Source: Enoplolaimus lenunculus (taxonomy: Eukaryota > Nematoda > Enoplea > Enoplida > Thoracostomopsidae). From it: a stretch of 64,000 nucleotides of DNA. Positions 1 to 11,321 of this stretch are shown here, piece after piece. Every line of letters starts with the position of its first letter. The first letter of the stretch is position 1. A program made the position numbers and the translations under genes. The notes beneath the pieces are model-generated. The model was not told where the DNA came from, searched no databases, and saw only the letters and a program-made list of their open reading frames with translations. The stretch covers positions 1-64,000 of the forward strand of contig JASANG010001239.1 in NCBI GenBank assembly GCA_030248215.1, read 5' to 3'.

Positions 1-4
1 GTAA

Positions 5-430
5 TGCGTCGTCCACAATATTTCGCGAACATGCGGTGGAATTTCACATTCGCCTTAGACGACAGCCCACTACCAGTACGCCCTTAATTTATCGAAAACG
101 GTTGCCCTAGTAAAATTTTTATAGCAGTCGTCGTTGCTTTTGAATATCTAAAAATTCGTGTTTCATTTTGAAATTTTGTTAAATTTTAAATTAGCAGCCG
201 TCTACATGTAGGTTAAAAGCCGACCTTGCCAACAGTTACTACATTTTTAATATTTTCCTGTTTACGGTTACCCTGCTTAAGTTATACCAGCTTAGACGGT
301 TGCCCTATTTATATTGACGCAATACTACAGCTGCCGTATGTTCAAATCACACTCCATAGACAGTTGCTCTAAAATATTATAAACGGCAACCGTCTACTAA
401 CAATTCTCCGATATTTTATAAAAGTGTACC
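5..430 (+). repeat. Left terminal inverted repeat with subterminal motif array
   Basis: This starts TGCGTCGTCCACAATATTTC and pairs in inverted orientation with 58250-58606. Variants of a short motif recur: CTTAGACGACAGCCC near 54, ACGGTTGCCCTA near 105, AGCAGCCGTCTAC near 192, CTTAGACGGTTGCCC near 293, TAGACAGTTGC near 357 and ACGGCAACCGTCTAC near 384. The inner limit is approximate. Only four bases of flanking sequence are visible on the left, so the outer border cannot be tested further. Confidence 0.6.
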
Positions 431-749
431 TGTGTTTAAAAATTCAGTTTGTTGTCTAGTATACGGACCTAGTAGAGATTTGTAGTCGAAGGTCTTTGGC
501 AAAACTAAAAAGTACTAGAAACGAAGGAATTTGCTGTCGAATGGGATAAAAAGGGAAGAAGAGAATTTCAAAACTATATACTTGCCTGAACAAAAATATA
601 AGGTCTTCCAAAACTGATGGTGAAACCCAAAAGGCTATATATATAATGCTTTTACGCGCTCGTACGTGTCCCCTTCAACAGTTCAGACGGAAGGATACGT
701 ATGCACAACGAAACACAAGGTTTTTTATTTTTCATTTGTTTTTTAAAAT

Positions 750-1475
750 TGCCAACGTAGCGGCGTGTCGACGCGTATTCCTAAGCCTAAGCCTTAAGCC
801 TAAGTCTTTTTTATATATATAAAAAAGCCTTAAAAAGCAAATGATGTTCTAGAATCTCTCATCTCAACCTTATAGACCCACCAGAAACCTGTACGCCCCC
901 CAGATCTGTGCTAGGTCATTGCCTGCAAAGTTTTTCGACTCCTTTAAATATTATAATATAAAAAAGTGAACGAGTAGGCGGAGACGATCGGAAACAAACA
1001 ATCTGTGATGGATGATGTGTGTATTTTCTGGCCAATAGACCGCGGGTGCAACTGCATTTTAGCCCACCATGCGTGCGGCGCCCTGCGTACTTGGACCTTG
1101 TTCTCGTCATTCTCTCTATTGGTACAGGTGACCCCCGTAGCATTTTTGTTGGATGCCATTTTGTGGAAAAAATTTATGCGGTTGAATATTTTGCTCCTGG
1201 AAGCAATGAAAAATTGGGAAAATTGACAATTCACATTTTTAGACTGTATGTACGAATGCGGACTCCGACCCATGTTTACTTTTTTAGGGCAATCCCTGTT
1301 TCTGTTGGGTCTGTAAAAAGGAAGCTTTGTATTTAGACTATATTTTTTGCTTAGGCTTTAGGCTAAAGGTTTAGGACTACGTTTTGCAACGCTTAGGCTT
1401 AATCTTTAGTGCTTAGGTATACGGTTAAATCTACTGTTACTGCCCTAAAAGTAACATTGGCTCGGACTCCCATTG
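750..1475. repeat. TTAGGC-bearing repeat, split or two partial copies
   Basis: Positions 770-905 carry CCTAAGCCTAAGCC followed by the family landmark GACCCACCAGAAACCT near 878. Positions 1345-1475 carry TTAGGCTT strings followed by AAATCTACTGTTACTGCCC and AAAAGTAACATTGGC, the other end of the same family. About 430 bp of unrelated sequence lies between. This could be one long copy or two truncated copies facing each other. Confidence 0.5.
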
Positions 1476-2383
1476 TAACTCAAAAGACTGCCCTGAATGG
1501 AGACCCCTACACCCCTCTTCATTCCCTCCAAATCGGCTCAATACAGTACAGAATAGTACAACTTTTCTCGTTTTTATTGAAACAAAACACAAAACGCTGA
1601 AAAATAAAACAGAACCAAACAACAAAACGTTCTGCAAAAATACACAACAAATCATAAAGAATGAAACTGAGATACCTGTACAAAGACATAGTAGCCTTAA
1701 AATAAAAAAACGATTTTTTAGCAAAATACAAACAATAAACATTGGTAAAATACAGTGATATGGCAGCAGGAATGAAAACAATAAACATTATACAGGAGTT
1801 CAATGTCAGTGCGCCACGGAGCGCATTTTACGGCACTGTGTACTCAAGCCGTATTTGCATGTGAAAGATCGGCTTTGGGTTGTTAGCTACGGAATCGGGG
1901 CATAGTGTCAAATTTGCGCACATAAACTATAAATGTGCCATAGTTTGATGGCCAAAAATTTACAACACTGAACTGGCTTGCGGAATATTAAAATCAAAAA
2001 GACCACCAAATTTTCGTCGATATTTCATCCTGAATTTTGAAGAATATCGACAAAAATTCGAACGAACTCAAGAAGTATATACGCTTTTTAAAACTGCGTA
2101 ATGGACGATCGAACTTTCAATTTTAAAATTTTCACTGCCAACATATATAGTTCAGATCACCACAATACAAAGTTTTAAAATATATTTCTTAACCTTTAAA
2201 CACACAGGTATAGGTATATACGTAGTAAGCAAAATACGTATTTTATAAAATACTGAGACATTTATTAAAGCGCCAATTAAAAACACAACAAAACATTAGA
2301 AAACTATTGTGCACATACCCCACATGCTTTTAATATGTAAGGCTTAGGCTTACGTTTGAAACGGCTTATCTAAGCGCCTGTGC

Positions 2384-2784
2384 TAGGGTGTAACCGGATA
2401 TCCATTTCCGTTTTCTGTAGAAATTGATGCTCGTTTCCGTTTGTAAAAATATCGGAAATTCTGGTTCTTTGCTCAAAATTACACGTAATTAAAATTTGCG
2501 CATAGATTTCGCAAAATTATCATTGCAAATATGTTACAATTTATTGTTCGATAAAAAATAAATTAAGTAAGAAATTCATTTAAAATCTAAAAACATTTGG
2601 TGCATGCGATATTTTTTCCTGTTCTAAACATAGGCCGACCAGTGAACATTTGCATGCATCAATTCTGTTTGTAGAAACATAAAACATATTCGCCACTTTT
2701 TGCTTCAATATCCGTTTTCCGTGTCGCCATTTTGATCGCTATCCATTTTCAATTCCGTTATTTTTCACTATCCGTTTCACCCTG
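2384..2784. repeat. MITE-like repeat, TAGGGTGTAACCGGA family
   Basis: The left end reads TAGGGTGTAACCGGATATCC; the right end reads ATCCGTTTCACCCTG, its imperfect inverse. Related copies occur at 5263-5656, 13460-13812, 23132-23444 and 49320-49569. CAGGG-type ends suggest the hAT superfamily. No clear target duplication is visible for this copy. Confidence 0.5.
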
Positions 2785-4388
2785 GATTGAGATTTTAATA
2801 TATACCTCAGCTTTAGAGTAAACATACGCCTAAGCTTCTTGGGGAAAGTGCATATAACAACTAAATACACCAATGAGCAGATATCGAATCATGACTTACA
2901 TTTATATAGTAAACAAAAAACCAAAATCATACGTTGTACGAAACGTTATACCTATTGCAAGTTTTCTACTAGAGACATATATACCCGTTATACCACTGAA
3001 TACTGCAACCACGGTAGACATAGGCAGAAACAATAGATCTCTGGCTACGGTTTCGGTTCCAGAGATTTTTTAGCCGCACGCATCTGAAGCTAATTCAAGG
3101 GTCCGACTCCCGCAAACAATGTAGACTTGGTTCCGGCCCAAAACCATTCCTCGCATCGCTCGACATTTTTATAGACACATATACGTGTTATATATTGCGA
3201 ACACTAACGCAAGAATAAAACAAAGACGAAAAACCTTATTCTCAAATTCTTATAGCACATACGTATATATCACCAGTTAGAGATAGGTCTTAAAGTGGAC
3301 CAACTGCTAAAAATGACACAGGAGTAGGGCAGATTCAATTAAAAGAAAAACATGCTGAAATTTAAAGTACGAAATTAAAATGGTTCAAAAGCTACAAAGA
3401 TTATTTACTATACTATTAAAACAGGTGATAGACGCCACACAGATTATTTGGAAAACTTGACCAAGACCACTAATAAATCACTAACTCAAAAATAAACACA
3501 GACAAAGCCTCAATAAAACGAAAAAATCACTAAACACAAGTATATTCATTACAGCGTACATAAACCATTGCTGATTGCAGTTATAAGTGATGGTTAAAAT
3601 ATATATAACCGGCTAACAGCTGTAGTTCTTAAATCCGTTGAACTTGAACTGTATTTTATACATAGCAGTTGCTTATTAAATTTAGATAGGGCGCGAGGGC
3701 GCACCCTGCAAGGTCTGTGCCTTTGGCTTCAACATAAAAGTTAAACGTGTATTAACACTTTTTACCAGTGACAGTTCTAAATTTTGAGTAGAAAATGGGA
3801 GGTGGTTACACTGCTCTAGTTTGCAAGACCAATTTCTGAGTTCACTCTTAGGTCCTCAAAGTTTTTGGCTGGTTCGGTAAGTACCTATTTAGGCTGAGTT
3901 TTGAAGAATTCGCCAGCGAAGCGAGCGAAAAGCTATATTGTTTCAGTATTTATTAAGTTCCTCCGTATTAGGGCGGCGAATTTTCACTCAGTTTGTGAGT
4001 CCAAAAAGCCTATTTCGGAGAGAGTCAATTTGATTCATCACTTTTTGCAGTGTACGTACGTACTACATAGCAATAGAATATGTACGCAACAAACACGAGA
4101 AAAAACAAAATATAACGCACTAAAACAACGGCATTGAGCATAAAAGCAAAAGTGAAAAATGCACTAAAATTTGGACACTAAAATAGGCAATCACTCAATC
4201 AAGTATTACAGGCACAGATTTATAGTTCGGTACACGGCCTTTGGCGTTGGTTTTGAAAACTGTATCCTAAGCTTAAGCTTACGCCTAAGCCTTTTTCTAA
4301 GTATTTTTCTTAAACCTATGTCTGGGCCTTAAGGTTTCTTAATCTTAAGTGTGGTGGAAAATCTACACGCGCCAATTACGCTTCGACC

Positions 4389-6539
4389 TTATATTGTACG
4401 AGATCTTTTTCGGATGGAAACGTTACCACCGCCGCAGGCGTCATTTTGTCGCGATTCTTCCAATCTAAAAGTATGGCAAATGTGTGATGAGGTTTGTTGA
4501 AGTTAAAATTTTATATACCTAAACAGTGAAGTACGTGCAGTAAAGATCAAAATTTTCAGGATTTTAGCGGGTATTTGGGTATACGAGTTTTAAGAATAAT
4601 TTTTGATTATCCTGGTTCATGTGACTTGACGTGGAATATAAACCTTGACGCAACTTGGATGTTCTGGTTTCAAAAACTGCAACAGTACTTTTTGAGAATT
4701 TTGGGCAAAAGTGGGCGAATTAGACGATAGTCGCTATTTGAGCATTTATATATAGTTTATTAAATTTATCATTGATATACTCTGGGCAAGTTCAGTTGAA
4801 ATGAAGTGAAATGGTTCGATTTGGATTTTTTAGCTTTAAAAACTTGTTTAACCATTTTTACAATCGAAAATGAAGGACTACGTGTATTAGTGACATATGT
4901 ACATATGTACGTATATTGCAAAAACACAAAATTTTTTCAAATGTTTGCTTACCGTTCATTTCTTTCAGAAATATCAACGTCCATATAAGATACACGACTT
5001 TCTTCTGAATTGTCTACATCCATTGGATCGTCGGGTTCTTCAACACATGTCGAAAACCTACGCGATCTGAAATCAAACTACACCGTAAAATAAATTCTTT
5101 ATATATACAGTATACGTTCCGGCAGCTTACCGATAAAACTCGTTTAAAGTAGCCAAAAAACATGACGCTCACTCCCAGAAAAATCTGACCGCACTAGAAA
5201 AGTTTTAAACTCCGTATGCGAATGCTAATTTCGACGCCTACGAAGTTTAGCTCCATATCAAGCAGGGTACAACCGGAATTATAAAATACTTGAAGCGGAA
5301 TGCGAAAAAATACCGGAGCCGGAGCCTGAACCAGAAAACAAAAAATACGTATTACCAAAAAATTTATGTTTTTAACGCTATTTTAGCAAATAAATGCTGT
5401 ATGAAACAAATGCAGTAAAGGTGGGAACATAAAATTGTGGAGTATGGCACAAATTGAAAACTTCGGCAATAGCGCTCAGAAATATTTTAGAAAAATATAA
5501 AGTTTATACGCCAATATTTGTTAAATGATCGAATGAGAAAAATTTTCAATACCGAAAATACCGAAAAATTCCGGTGAATACCGGATTTATTGCCGGAACC
5601 GGATAGTGAAAATTACCGGATTTCCCTACAGGAACCAGAATTCCGGTTGCACCCTGATAGCAAGGCAAGCTAGCATAAGAATTTGAAAGAAATTGAATGT
5701 TTCTGCGCTACGTTTTAAAAGCAACACACGCCGGAGCGTGATCCAAGTGCAATTGTTGTCCCTTGGCTGCTGTGTCTCAGGGTCTGAATTCCCAGAAAAG
5801 ACAAAGTTGCGTGAACATATACCTACATATGCGATTGAGTGAATTCGTATATCTTCAATTTTAACGTACGTATGGTGCCTAAATTTAAATTTGCGCGGTT
5901 GTTTTCAAAATTCTGTGAAACCTTATACTAAACAGATCAAACAAACACCTTTTTCTCTATAAAACTCACTACACTGCTGTGGTTGAAAGTAAAAATTTGT
6001 TTTGATTTCACTTTTAGTTTTTTTGTTTTGAACTAGTACAAGCAATTGTATAAAATTTAAATATAAATCAAAGGCGATGTCTAATGGTTGTCTAGTCAGC
6101 GCAGCAATTGTTTTATGGCCTTCAACTATATACGTACAGTTGTGGGGAGGAACTTTTTCACCATGCAAAAATATTTTTAAAGTGCCTATAAAATTTTCCA
6201 CTGTGGAAAGAAACTACAAAACTGGAGAATATACCCAATTTTGTGGATAAAAGTCAAAATATAAACATAAATTGGTTGGTGCTTGCATACGTAGATATAT
6301 ACAAGTGTAAACTGCGCCAGCATTTTGATATATTTTCAAACTTTAGGTTCCGATTCTGTGACATTTCAAACTCATCACCTGTTCCTTGATCCTGATTGCG
6401 AGAAATCAGACGATGTGTCAGTGGACATTAAACTTTCAGACGCCGACCGGTCAATAGTGCTTGTATCAGGCGTTGAAGCTGGTAAAACAGATGAACTATC
6501 GGAATCGCAACCAAACGAGTCGTTCGCGCTCCTAAACAT
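4389..6539 (-). CDS. Multi-exon serine-rich/acidic protein, unknown function
   Basis: Six possible exons in - strand order: 6379-6539, 6012-6200, 5730-5783, 5131-5167, 4953-5066 and 4389-4464. The first has an ATG and a Ser/Thr/Asp-rich N-terminus, then a GTGATG donor. The last four join without breaking frame: 5730-5783 leaves phase 1, 5131-5167 and 4953-5066 leave phase 2, and the last ends in TAA. The exon at 4953 is acidic (EEPDDPMDVD) with a clear TTTCAG acceptor and GTAAGC donor; the last carries a basic tail (IRKRSR). The join from the first exon (phase 2) to 6012-6200 (wants phase 1) does not fit, so a small exon is missing or one border is wrong. A 394-bp MITE sits in an intron. I do not recognise the protein. 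The three 3' exons are the best supported. Confidence 0.4.
5263..5656. mobile_element. hAT-like MITE with 8-bp target duplication
   Basis: Ends are CAGGGTACAACCGGAATT and its imperfect inverse AATTCCGGTTGCACCCTG. Flanks are ATATCAAG (5255-5262) and ATAGCAAG (5657-5664), matching at 7 of 8 positions. CAGGG ends with an 8-bp duplication are the hAT signature. There is no ORF, so it is non-autonomous. It lies in a predicted intron of the - strand gene. Confidence 0.75.
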
Positions 6540-6889
6540 ACCTACATATTGTACATAAAGTTTAAAATGAATGTCTGGTTTATAAAAAATTTTCTAGCCT
6601 TTACACAAACCTAAAAATTCAAAGTTAATGTCTGGGAAGTGTACAAGAGACAAATAGTTGTCCAAATGTAGCAAAGCTTTTCGATTTTTAAACTCAGGTT
6701 TAATTTTTGACCAGGCCCCAAGTGTGGGGAAAGGGCTGTTGTCGTATCACGATACTGCTACGGCTTTGCGTTGAACAGATTTCCATGAGGATTCTGATTT
6801 TGACTGAAATTGCGGCAAAATTTATGTTCCGATTCTGACCAAATGTTATTTCTACGCCGGAATTACGACTTTTTCGGTATTCTGTCAAC

Positions 6890-7043
6890 AATTCAAGGAG
6901 CCAGGGGAAGTTTAGCCCCATCTCCCGGGGAAATTTTGGCCCCCTAGAAAATTTTCCACCTTGCTTGCAAGTCATTAAAATCCCTTGAATGCCCCTCCTG
7001 AAAAGGTGTTAGCCGCCATAGCAAACTAAACTGCCTACGGGCC
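6890..7043. repeat. Palindromic MITE-like repeat, GGCCCGTAGCC family
   Basis: This is about 155 bp. It shares its body (GCCCCTCCTGAAAA..., GAAAATTTTCCACCTTGC) with copies at 19646-19812, 20545-20702, 21167-21330, 60605-60722 and 60895-61064, and ends in TGCCTACGGGCCC. The family is close to a full palindrome ending in GGCCCGTAGCC. Confidence 0.6.
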
Positions 7044-8021
7044 CAGTTAAAAAGCTAGTGAACAATACTTGAGCAACTTTTCAGTGTTAGATGAAACGAA
7101 ACTTTGTCCTACAACATGTCTGGTTTCGTGCTTGCACTTGCAGTTAAATTGCTACAAACAAAGAATTTCCTGTTTTTGAAATTTTTTCGCAAAAAAATCA
7201 ATATCAGAATAAAATTTCAATTCCGGTACCGGCAAAAAAATTTGAATTTCTGCTCCAATTCTGATTTCGAATACATATTAAACTTTCATTGTGGCTGAAA
7301 TTTTGACGTTTACGGCCTTTTACAGCGGTCGCAAAGCCGCCCTTTCAAAAACAGGTTGCATTGACCGAAGGTACATTGCAAAAAAAAAGCAACATGCCTA
7401 TGTACAACCAAAATTAAAATTTAAAAAAGTATTTACAATCCACCGACAGAAGGTTTGAGCTTTATATATGTACACGCACACTATATTTTCTCCACCAGTG
7501 CTATTCATTATATTTGATGTACATAAAAAGGCTATGTATACCTACATTGAACAGTAACAATGGCTTCAGAACAAGAGGCCGAGGGGTCGGTACAGGAGAC
7601 GAGGGCAGGGGGCTCCCCAAACGGTCACTCAGGGCAAATGGTGCCTCTCGCATTCGTGATTCGCTACCTTCGCCCGCATGCGACAGAAAAGTCTTACCAA
7701 TATTTAGGGTGTAACCGGAATTCCGTTTCCAGTTCCGATTCCAGTTGCGGTATAGACCGAAACCTACGTACTTCTTCAGGTATATATACATAAATGCAAA
7801 CACATCGCTTTTTACTGTCTCTACAATTTTAAACCCATTTTGAAGCCCTGCAAAAGTACATTTTTCTCGTCTATACAGAAACTTCTGAAAGGGACATATC
7901 CTTCTGCTTATAGCTACGTGCTTTGTATACACCTACGACTATAATTTTTGACCCACTCTCCCTGATATATATTTGCCGGTTTATATATACGTCGTATATG
8001 CATATAAAATATACGTATATA

Positions 8022-8023
8022 TT

Positions 8024-8076
<53 letters not shown>
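8022..8076. repeat. (TA)n microsatellite
   Basis: An unbroken TA dinucleotide run of about 50 bp that extends into looser TATACGTATA sequence to its left. Confidence 0.9.
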
Positions 8077-8078
<2 letters not shown>

Positions 8079-9144
8079 AAAAATATAGCTAAACACTTAC
8101 ATAGCTGGAACTTTAGAACAATTCTGATGAAAATGAAACGTAGCGTATATTTGACCTGAAAGAAATAAACACATGATGAAAAATTTATCTAAGCTCTTGC
8201 ACGATTCCCCACACTGGTTTAGAGCTCACGTTTCGGAAAAACACTGAGCGCAAACATTTGCCTAAGCTTTTACTAAGAGTTTCCATTATGATTTCGGCAT
8301 GAATGATGCAGTTCGGTTTTGTACCTGCCCACATGTCTTATTGACTATAGACTTGGTTTGCCTTAGGCTTAGAGAATGAGTTAGACTTAAGCTTCAAGCT
8401 TTTGGAAATTGTGCTCTTTTGCTTCTATGTATCAAATTAACATGGGAAAAGTAAAATTGGTGTATAACATGTATATACCTGTTTTACTACACCCACAAAT
8501 TTCATTTCAACAGTAACAAGGCCGCGTTCAGGCTTAGGCTTATTATTGTTTTCGTACGTATTTCCGAATGCAGGTCGCACCTATTATCAGTTGCAGAGCC
8601 CTATACGTATATATAATTTTAGAATCAGCCAAGCGAAAATTTTAATGTAGGAGCGTATTTGCATTGGATTTCCTACTTGTGAGATGACTTTGAAATTTGT
8701 AGCAACTAGCATGCTTCTTTTGGAAAACTTGCGTAATGCAAACTGGTGATCATAGGTGCAACTGCTACACAGACCTGAGAATATGGTCTCTAGGACAAGA
8801 CAAGCTTAGAATTACTTTTTAGGCTGAAAACTTTCAACACCACAACCCCACCCACCACACCCCACATTATGAAAAATTTTCGTGAACATCAATTTGAGGA
8901 TCCCCGTCACCCAGCCAATTTTACAAAGTAAGGTTATGATACAAATACCACAATCTCATCTGAACCAAAAGAAGCATGCAGCCATACAATAGAGCTGTAT
9001 TAAAAACGTCAACGTCGCTTTAGACGTTAACTCCGTTTTCACCCTAAACGTATAGAGACGCAGGGTCCTGCTTTGGTACAATATAACAATATGCACATTT
9101 TTATGCACATATTCAGATACGTACCCAAAATTATATGCTCTATA

Positions 9145-9336
9145 CTAATTTTTAATCGACCGGACCAAGCGATAAAGTTCATCACTGGATGATGTACAGA
9201 TGTTGCTGCTGTGAAATTTGCGTAATCGTTTTTGGAGTGCACACAAACAATCATAGCTGATGATACCAGTGATAGTGATATAAAAAACATATTTAATATA
9301 TTGTTTAAATTTAAACCCATCATCATAACGGAACAT
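9145..9336 (-). CDS. Small ORF of doubtful status, 63 aa
   Basis: A - strand ORF with an ATG, one hydrophobic stretch (YVFYITITGII) and a basic then Ser-rich C-terminal half. The amino-acid composition is plausible for a small membrane protein, but a second frame is also open here and there is no recognisable domain or splice partner. It may be chance. Confidence 0.2.
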   Translation of the reverse strand: MFRYDDGFKFKQYIKYVFYITITGIISYDCLCALQKRLRKFHSSNICTSSSDELYRLVRSIKN

Positions 9337-10593
9337 ATATAGTTCGCATATATCTATAGTAAAAAACGTATTGTCTGTAGCGTACTACGCACTTTATTGC
9401 TTCCCTACGGGGTCATTGCGAAACTGCAACATTCGGTAACGCATAGGCGTATCTGCTATTCAAGACAATGTATATATTTTAGAATCTATCATAAAGTGAT
9501 AGTTTTGTTGTAAACTTTCGAATCCAAAAATGGTATAGTCTGAAATTTTGGTTCTTTTGCGCATTTGATTTGGGTTGCTTTTATACACAAGTTTTGCGTT
9601 TCTTAAACAGCAGCCATTTGCATGCTTCAGAACATAATTACTACTTGCTGATTGACGCTACACACAGCTGAAAATACTGCTCATGCTCAATGTGCTTAGA
9701 ATCGTAGCTGTGGCTTTAATGAGAATGAGTTTTCTCGTCAAAGAAAAGCTCATGATATAGTTCCTAGTTCCCTTCCCCTGTTGCATCTACGTATTTAGTG
9801 TTAATAGCTTATGCGTTATGCCCTCAAGTATAGTGTTCAAAAAACCTGAAGTTTACCAAATACACTTGCTATCGAAACTGAAAATTACAACACAGGAACG
9901 CATGAACTCAAATTTGGTCCTGGAGTCATTTTATGCACTACAATTAGAGATAATTGATGTTTATGGACTCTAATTAATGTTTAGGGACTATATCTGCGTA
10001 CGGACTTCTGTTGATTGGGACCCAAAATGGGGACCCTATTATTCGGGTCAGTACAGTAGGCCAAATAGCAATTGTGATATGTAGCTGAACTATAAACAAA
10101 ACATCGATATATTGTACACTTCCCTTCACATTTAAGATTAAGGCTTAGGCGTTACGCTTAGGCTTTTGCAAAGGTTTTGGTTATGTAAACGTTTAGGCAG
10201 TATATAAAGTGGCCGGTGTCAATGCTGCAGCTAAAAATTCGGTACTAAATCAAAAATTCAAAATATTTCTCCTGAACGTCTGTGCATTTGGGTGTTTTTA
10301 CGTACACGTACACTTGTCAAAAAATTATTAGTGCAGAAAACTGGAAATCTTGGAGGGGCGACACCTCCATCCTGCTTAGTTTCCATTCAAATTGCAGGTG
10401 GTGCAGAAGGGCCGTAGCCCCCTCAAAAGCATAACGCAAAATCGACGAAAACTTTAAACACAATAAATTTTTATGTTTTACAAGTGAAAAAGTACCTCGA
10501 TTGGTGTATCGAAGGAACGAGGGCTGGTGTTAAGATTGTCGAGACCACCAAACAGGTACGAGAGCCTTCCAAACAATTGCTAATGTTTCTTTA

Positions 10594-10772
10594 GGGGGCG
10601 TAACAATAGATTAAGCGTGTATTCCTAAGCCTGAGCCTACCCCTAAGCGTTGCAAAAATAAGTTCCTAAGCCTAAGCCTAAGCCTAAGCAAAAAATGTAT
10701 ATAACCTGGAATCTAAAGTCTAATCTTTTTTATAGACCCACCAGAAACCTAGACGCCCCTTAAAGTATTACA
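10594..10772. repeat. TTAGGC-bearing MITE
   Basis: The left end TTTCTTTAGGGGGCGTAACA and right end ACGCCCCTTAAAGT are inverse to each other. Between them are ATTCCTAAGCC, CCCTAAGCGTTGCAAAA, and four consecutive CCTAAG units near 10671-10690, then GACCCACCAGAAACCT. The same order occurs in the copies at 19865, 33003, 38155 and 57876. Confidence 0.7.
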
Positions 10773-11009
10773 TGGGCCCAAATAATAAATCGCACGTAAG
10801 CAATCGATTCAAATATACCTACCAATAAATATGTTTTTGTTTGACGAGCGTTTATAAATTGTTATCGAGGCGCTTAGAAATGTGGAACCTTTTAAAATAC
10901 AAATGCACTCCCCCTTTAACAGGTCAGAAGCTAGGGAGGGGAGAGAGGGAGCTAGAGTCTGAAATTTGCAATCTGGCATGAAAGAAAAATATTGTATCAT
11001 ATATAACTT

Positions 11010-11321
11010 TTAGTTGGGTTGGCTGAGAAATTTCCAAGACTTTAATTGCACACGTTTTTCAAATGGAAGTTTTACATTTTTCACAGTTGTATGCAGAATG
11101 TCTATATGTCTAGAATCAGCAAATTCTACACAAATTTTGTTTCCTAATTTTGCTTTACCTCCGGTTCCGGCGAAATATGTTGCCCTCCAGCTCAGGCTGT
11201 AGCTCCCGCGAAACTTTTTCGCATCAGACATATATAATATATGGTCAAAACTTTGATCAAAGTATCCATTTGCGCCTTGTGTTGTGAAACTTAGTACGGT
11301 CACAAAATTGCGCAACTCCAT
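11010..11321 (-). CDS. Hypothetical protein, 103 aa, single exon
   Basis: A - strand ORF with an ATG start and TAA stop. It opens MELRNFVTVL and has a balanced composition (Gly, Ser, Lys, aromatics) unlike the low-complexity ORFs around it. No signal peptide or known motif was recognised. It could be a complete small gene or the last exon of a longer one. Evidence is limited to length and composition. Confidence 0.35.
   Translation of the reverse strand: MELRNFVTVLSFTTQGANGYFDQSFDHILYMSDAKKFRGSYSLSWRATYFAGTGGKAKLGNKICVEFADSRHIDILHTTVKNVKLPFEKRVQLKSWKFLSQPN

Larger units (their letters stand above)
431..4388. other. Gene-free stretch with repeats
   Basis: No convincing exon was seen. The stretch holds a split TTAGGC-bearing repeat (750-1475), a hAT-like MITE (2384-2784), weak TTAGGC-like strings (2335-2360, 4260-4340) and AT-rich spacer with many TACGTA and ATATAC runs. 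The short ORFs at 916-1340 lie between the two halves of the split repeat and look non-coding. Confidence 0.5.
6540..9144. other. Gene-free stretch with repeats
   Basis: The stretch contains a GGCCCGTAGCC-type palindromic repeat (about 6890-7043), a GC-richer open segment at 7560-7690 starting with an ATG but lacking a family match or clear splice partner, a fragment of the GGTGTAACCGGAATTCCG repeat at 7709-7760, and a TA microsatellite near 8022. I saw nothing else that looks coding. Confidence 0.4.

Noticed and set aside
770-840. True telomere from CCTAAG strings
   Set aside because: The strings are short, degenerate and scattered in both orientations, and several lie inside inverted-repeat elements, so they are interstitial.
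916-1340. Overlapping ORFs on both strands
   Set aside because: They lie between two halves of a repeat, overlap in several frames and lack recognisable motifs or splice signals.
6347-6558. + strand terminal exon with a TTTAG acceptor
   Set aside because: The - strand of the same segment begins with an ATG, is Ser-rich and ends in a donor next to other - strand exons, so the - strand reading is preferred. The choice is not certain.
7560-7793. Short GC-richer ORF starting MASEQEAE
   Set aside because: It runs directly into an ACCGGAATTCCG repeat, has no known motif and no splice partner.
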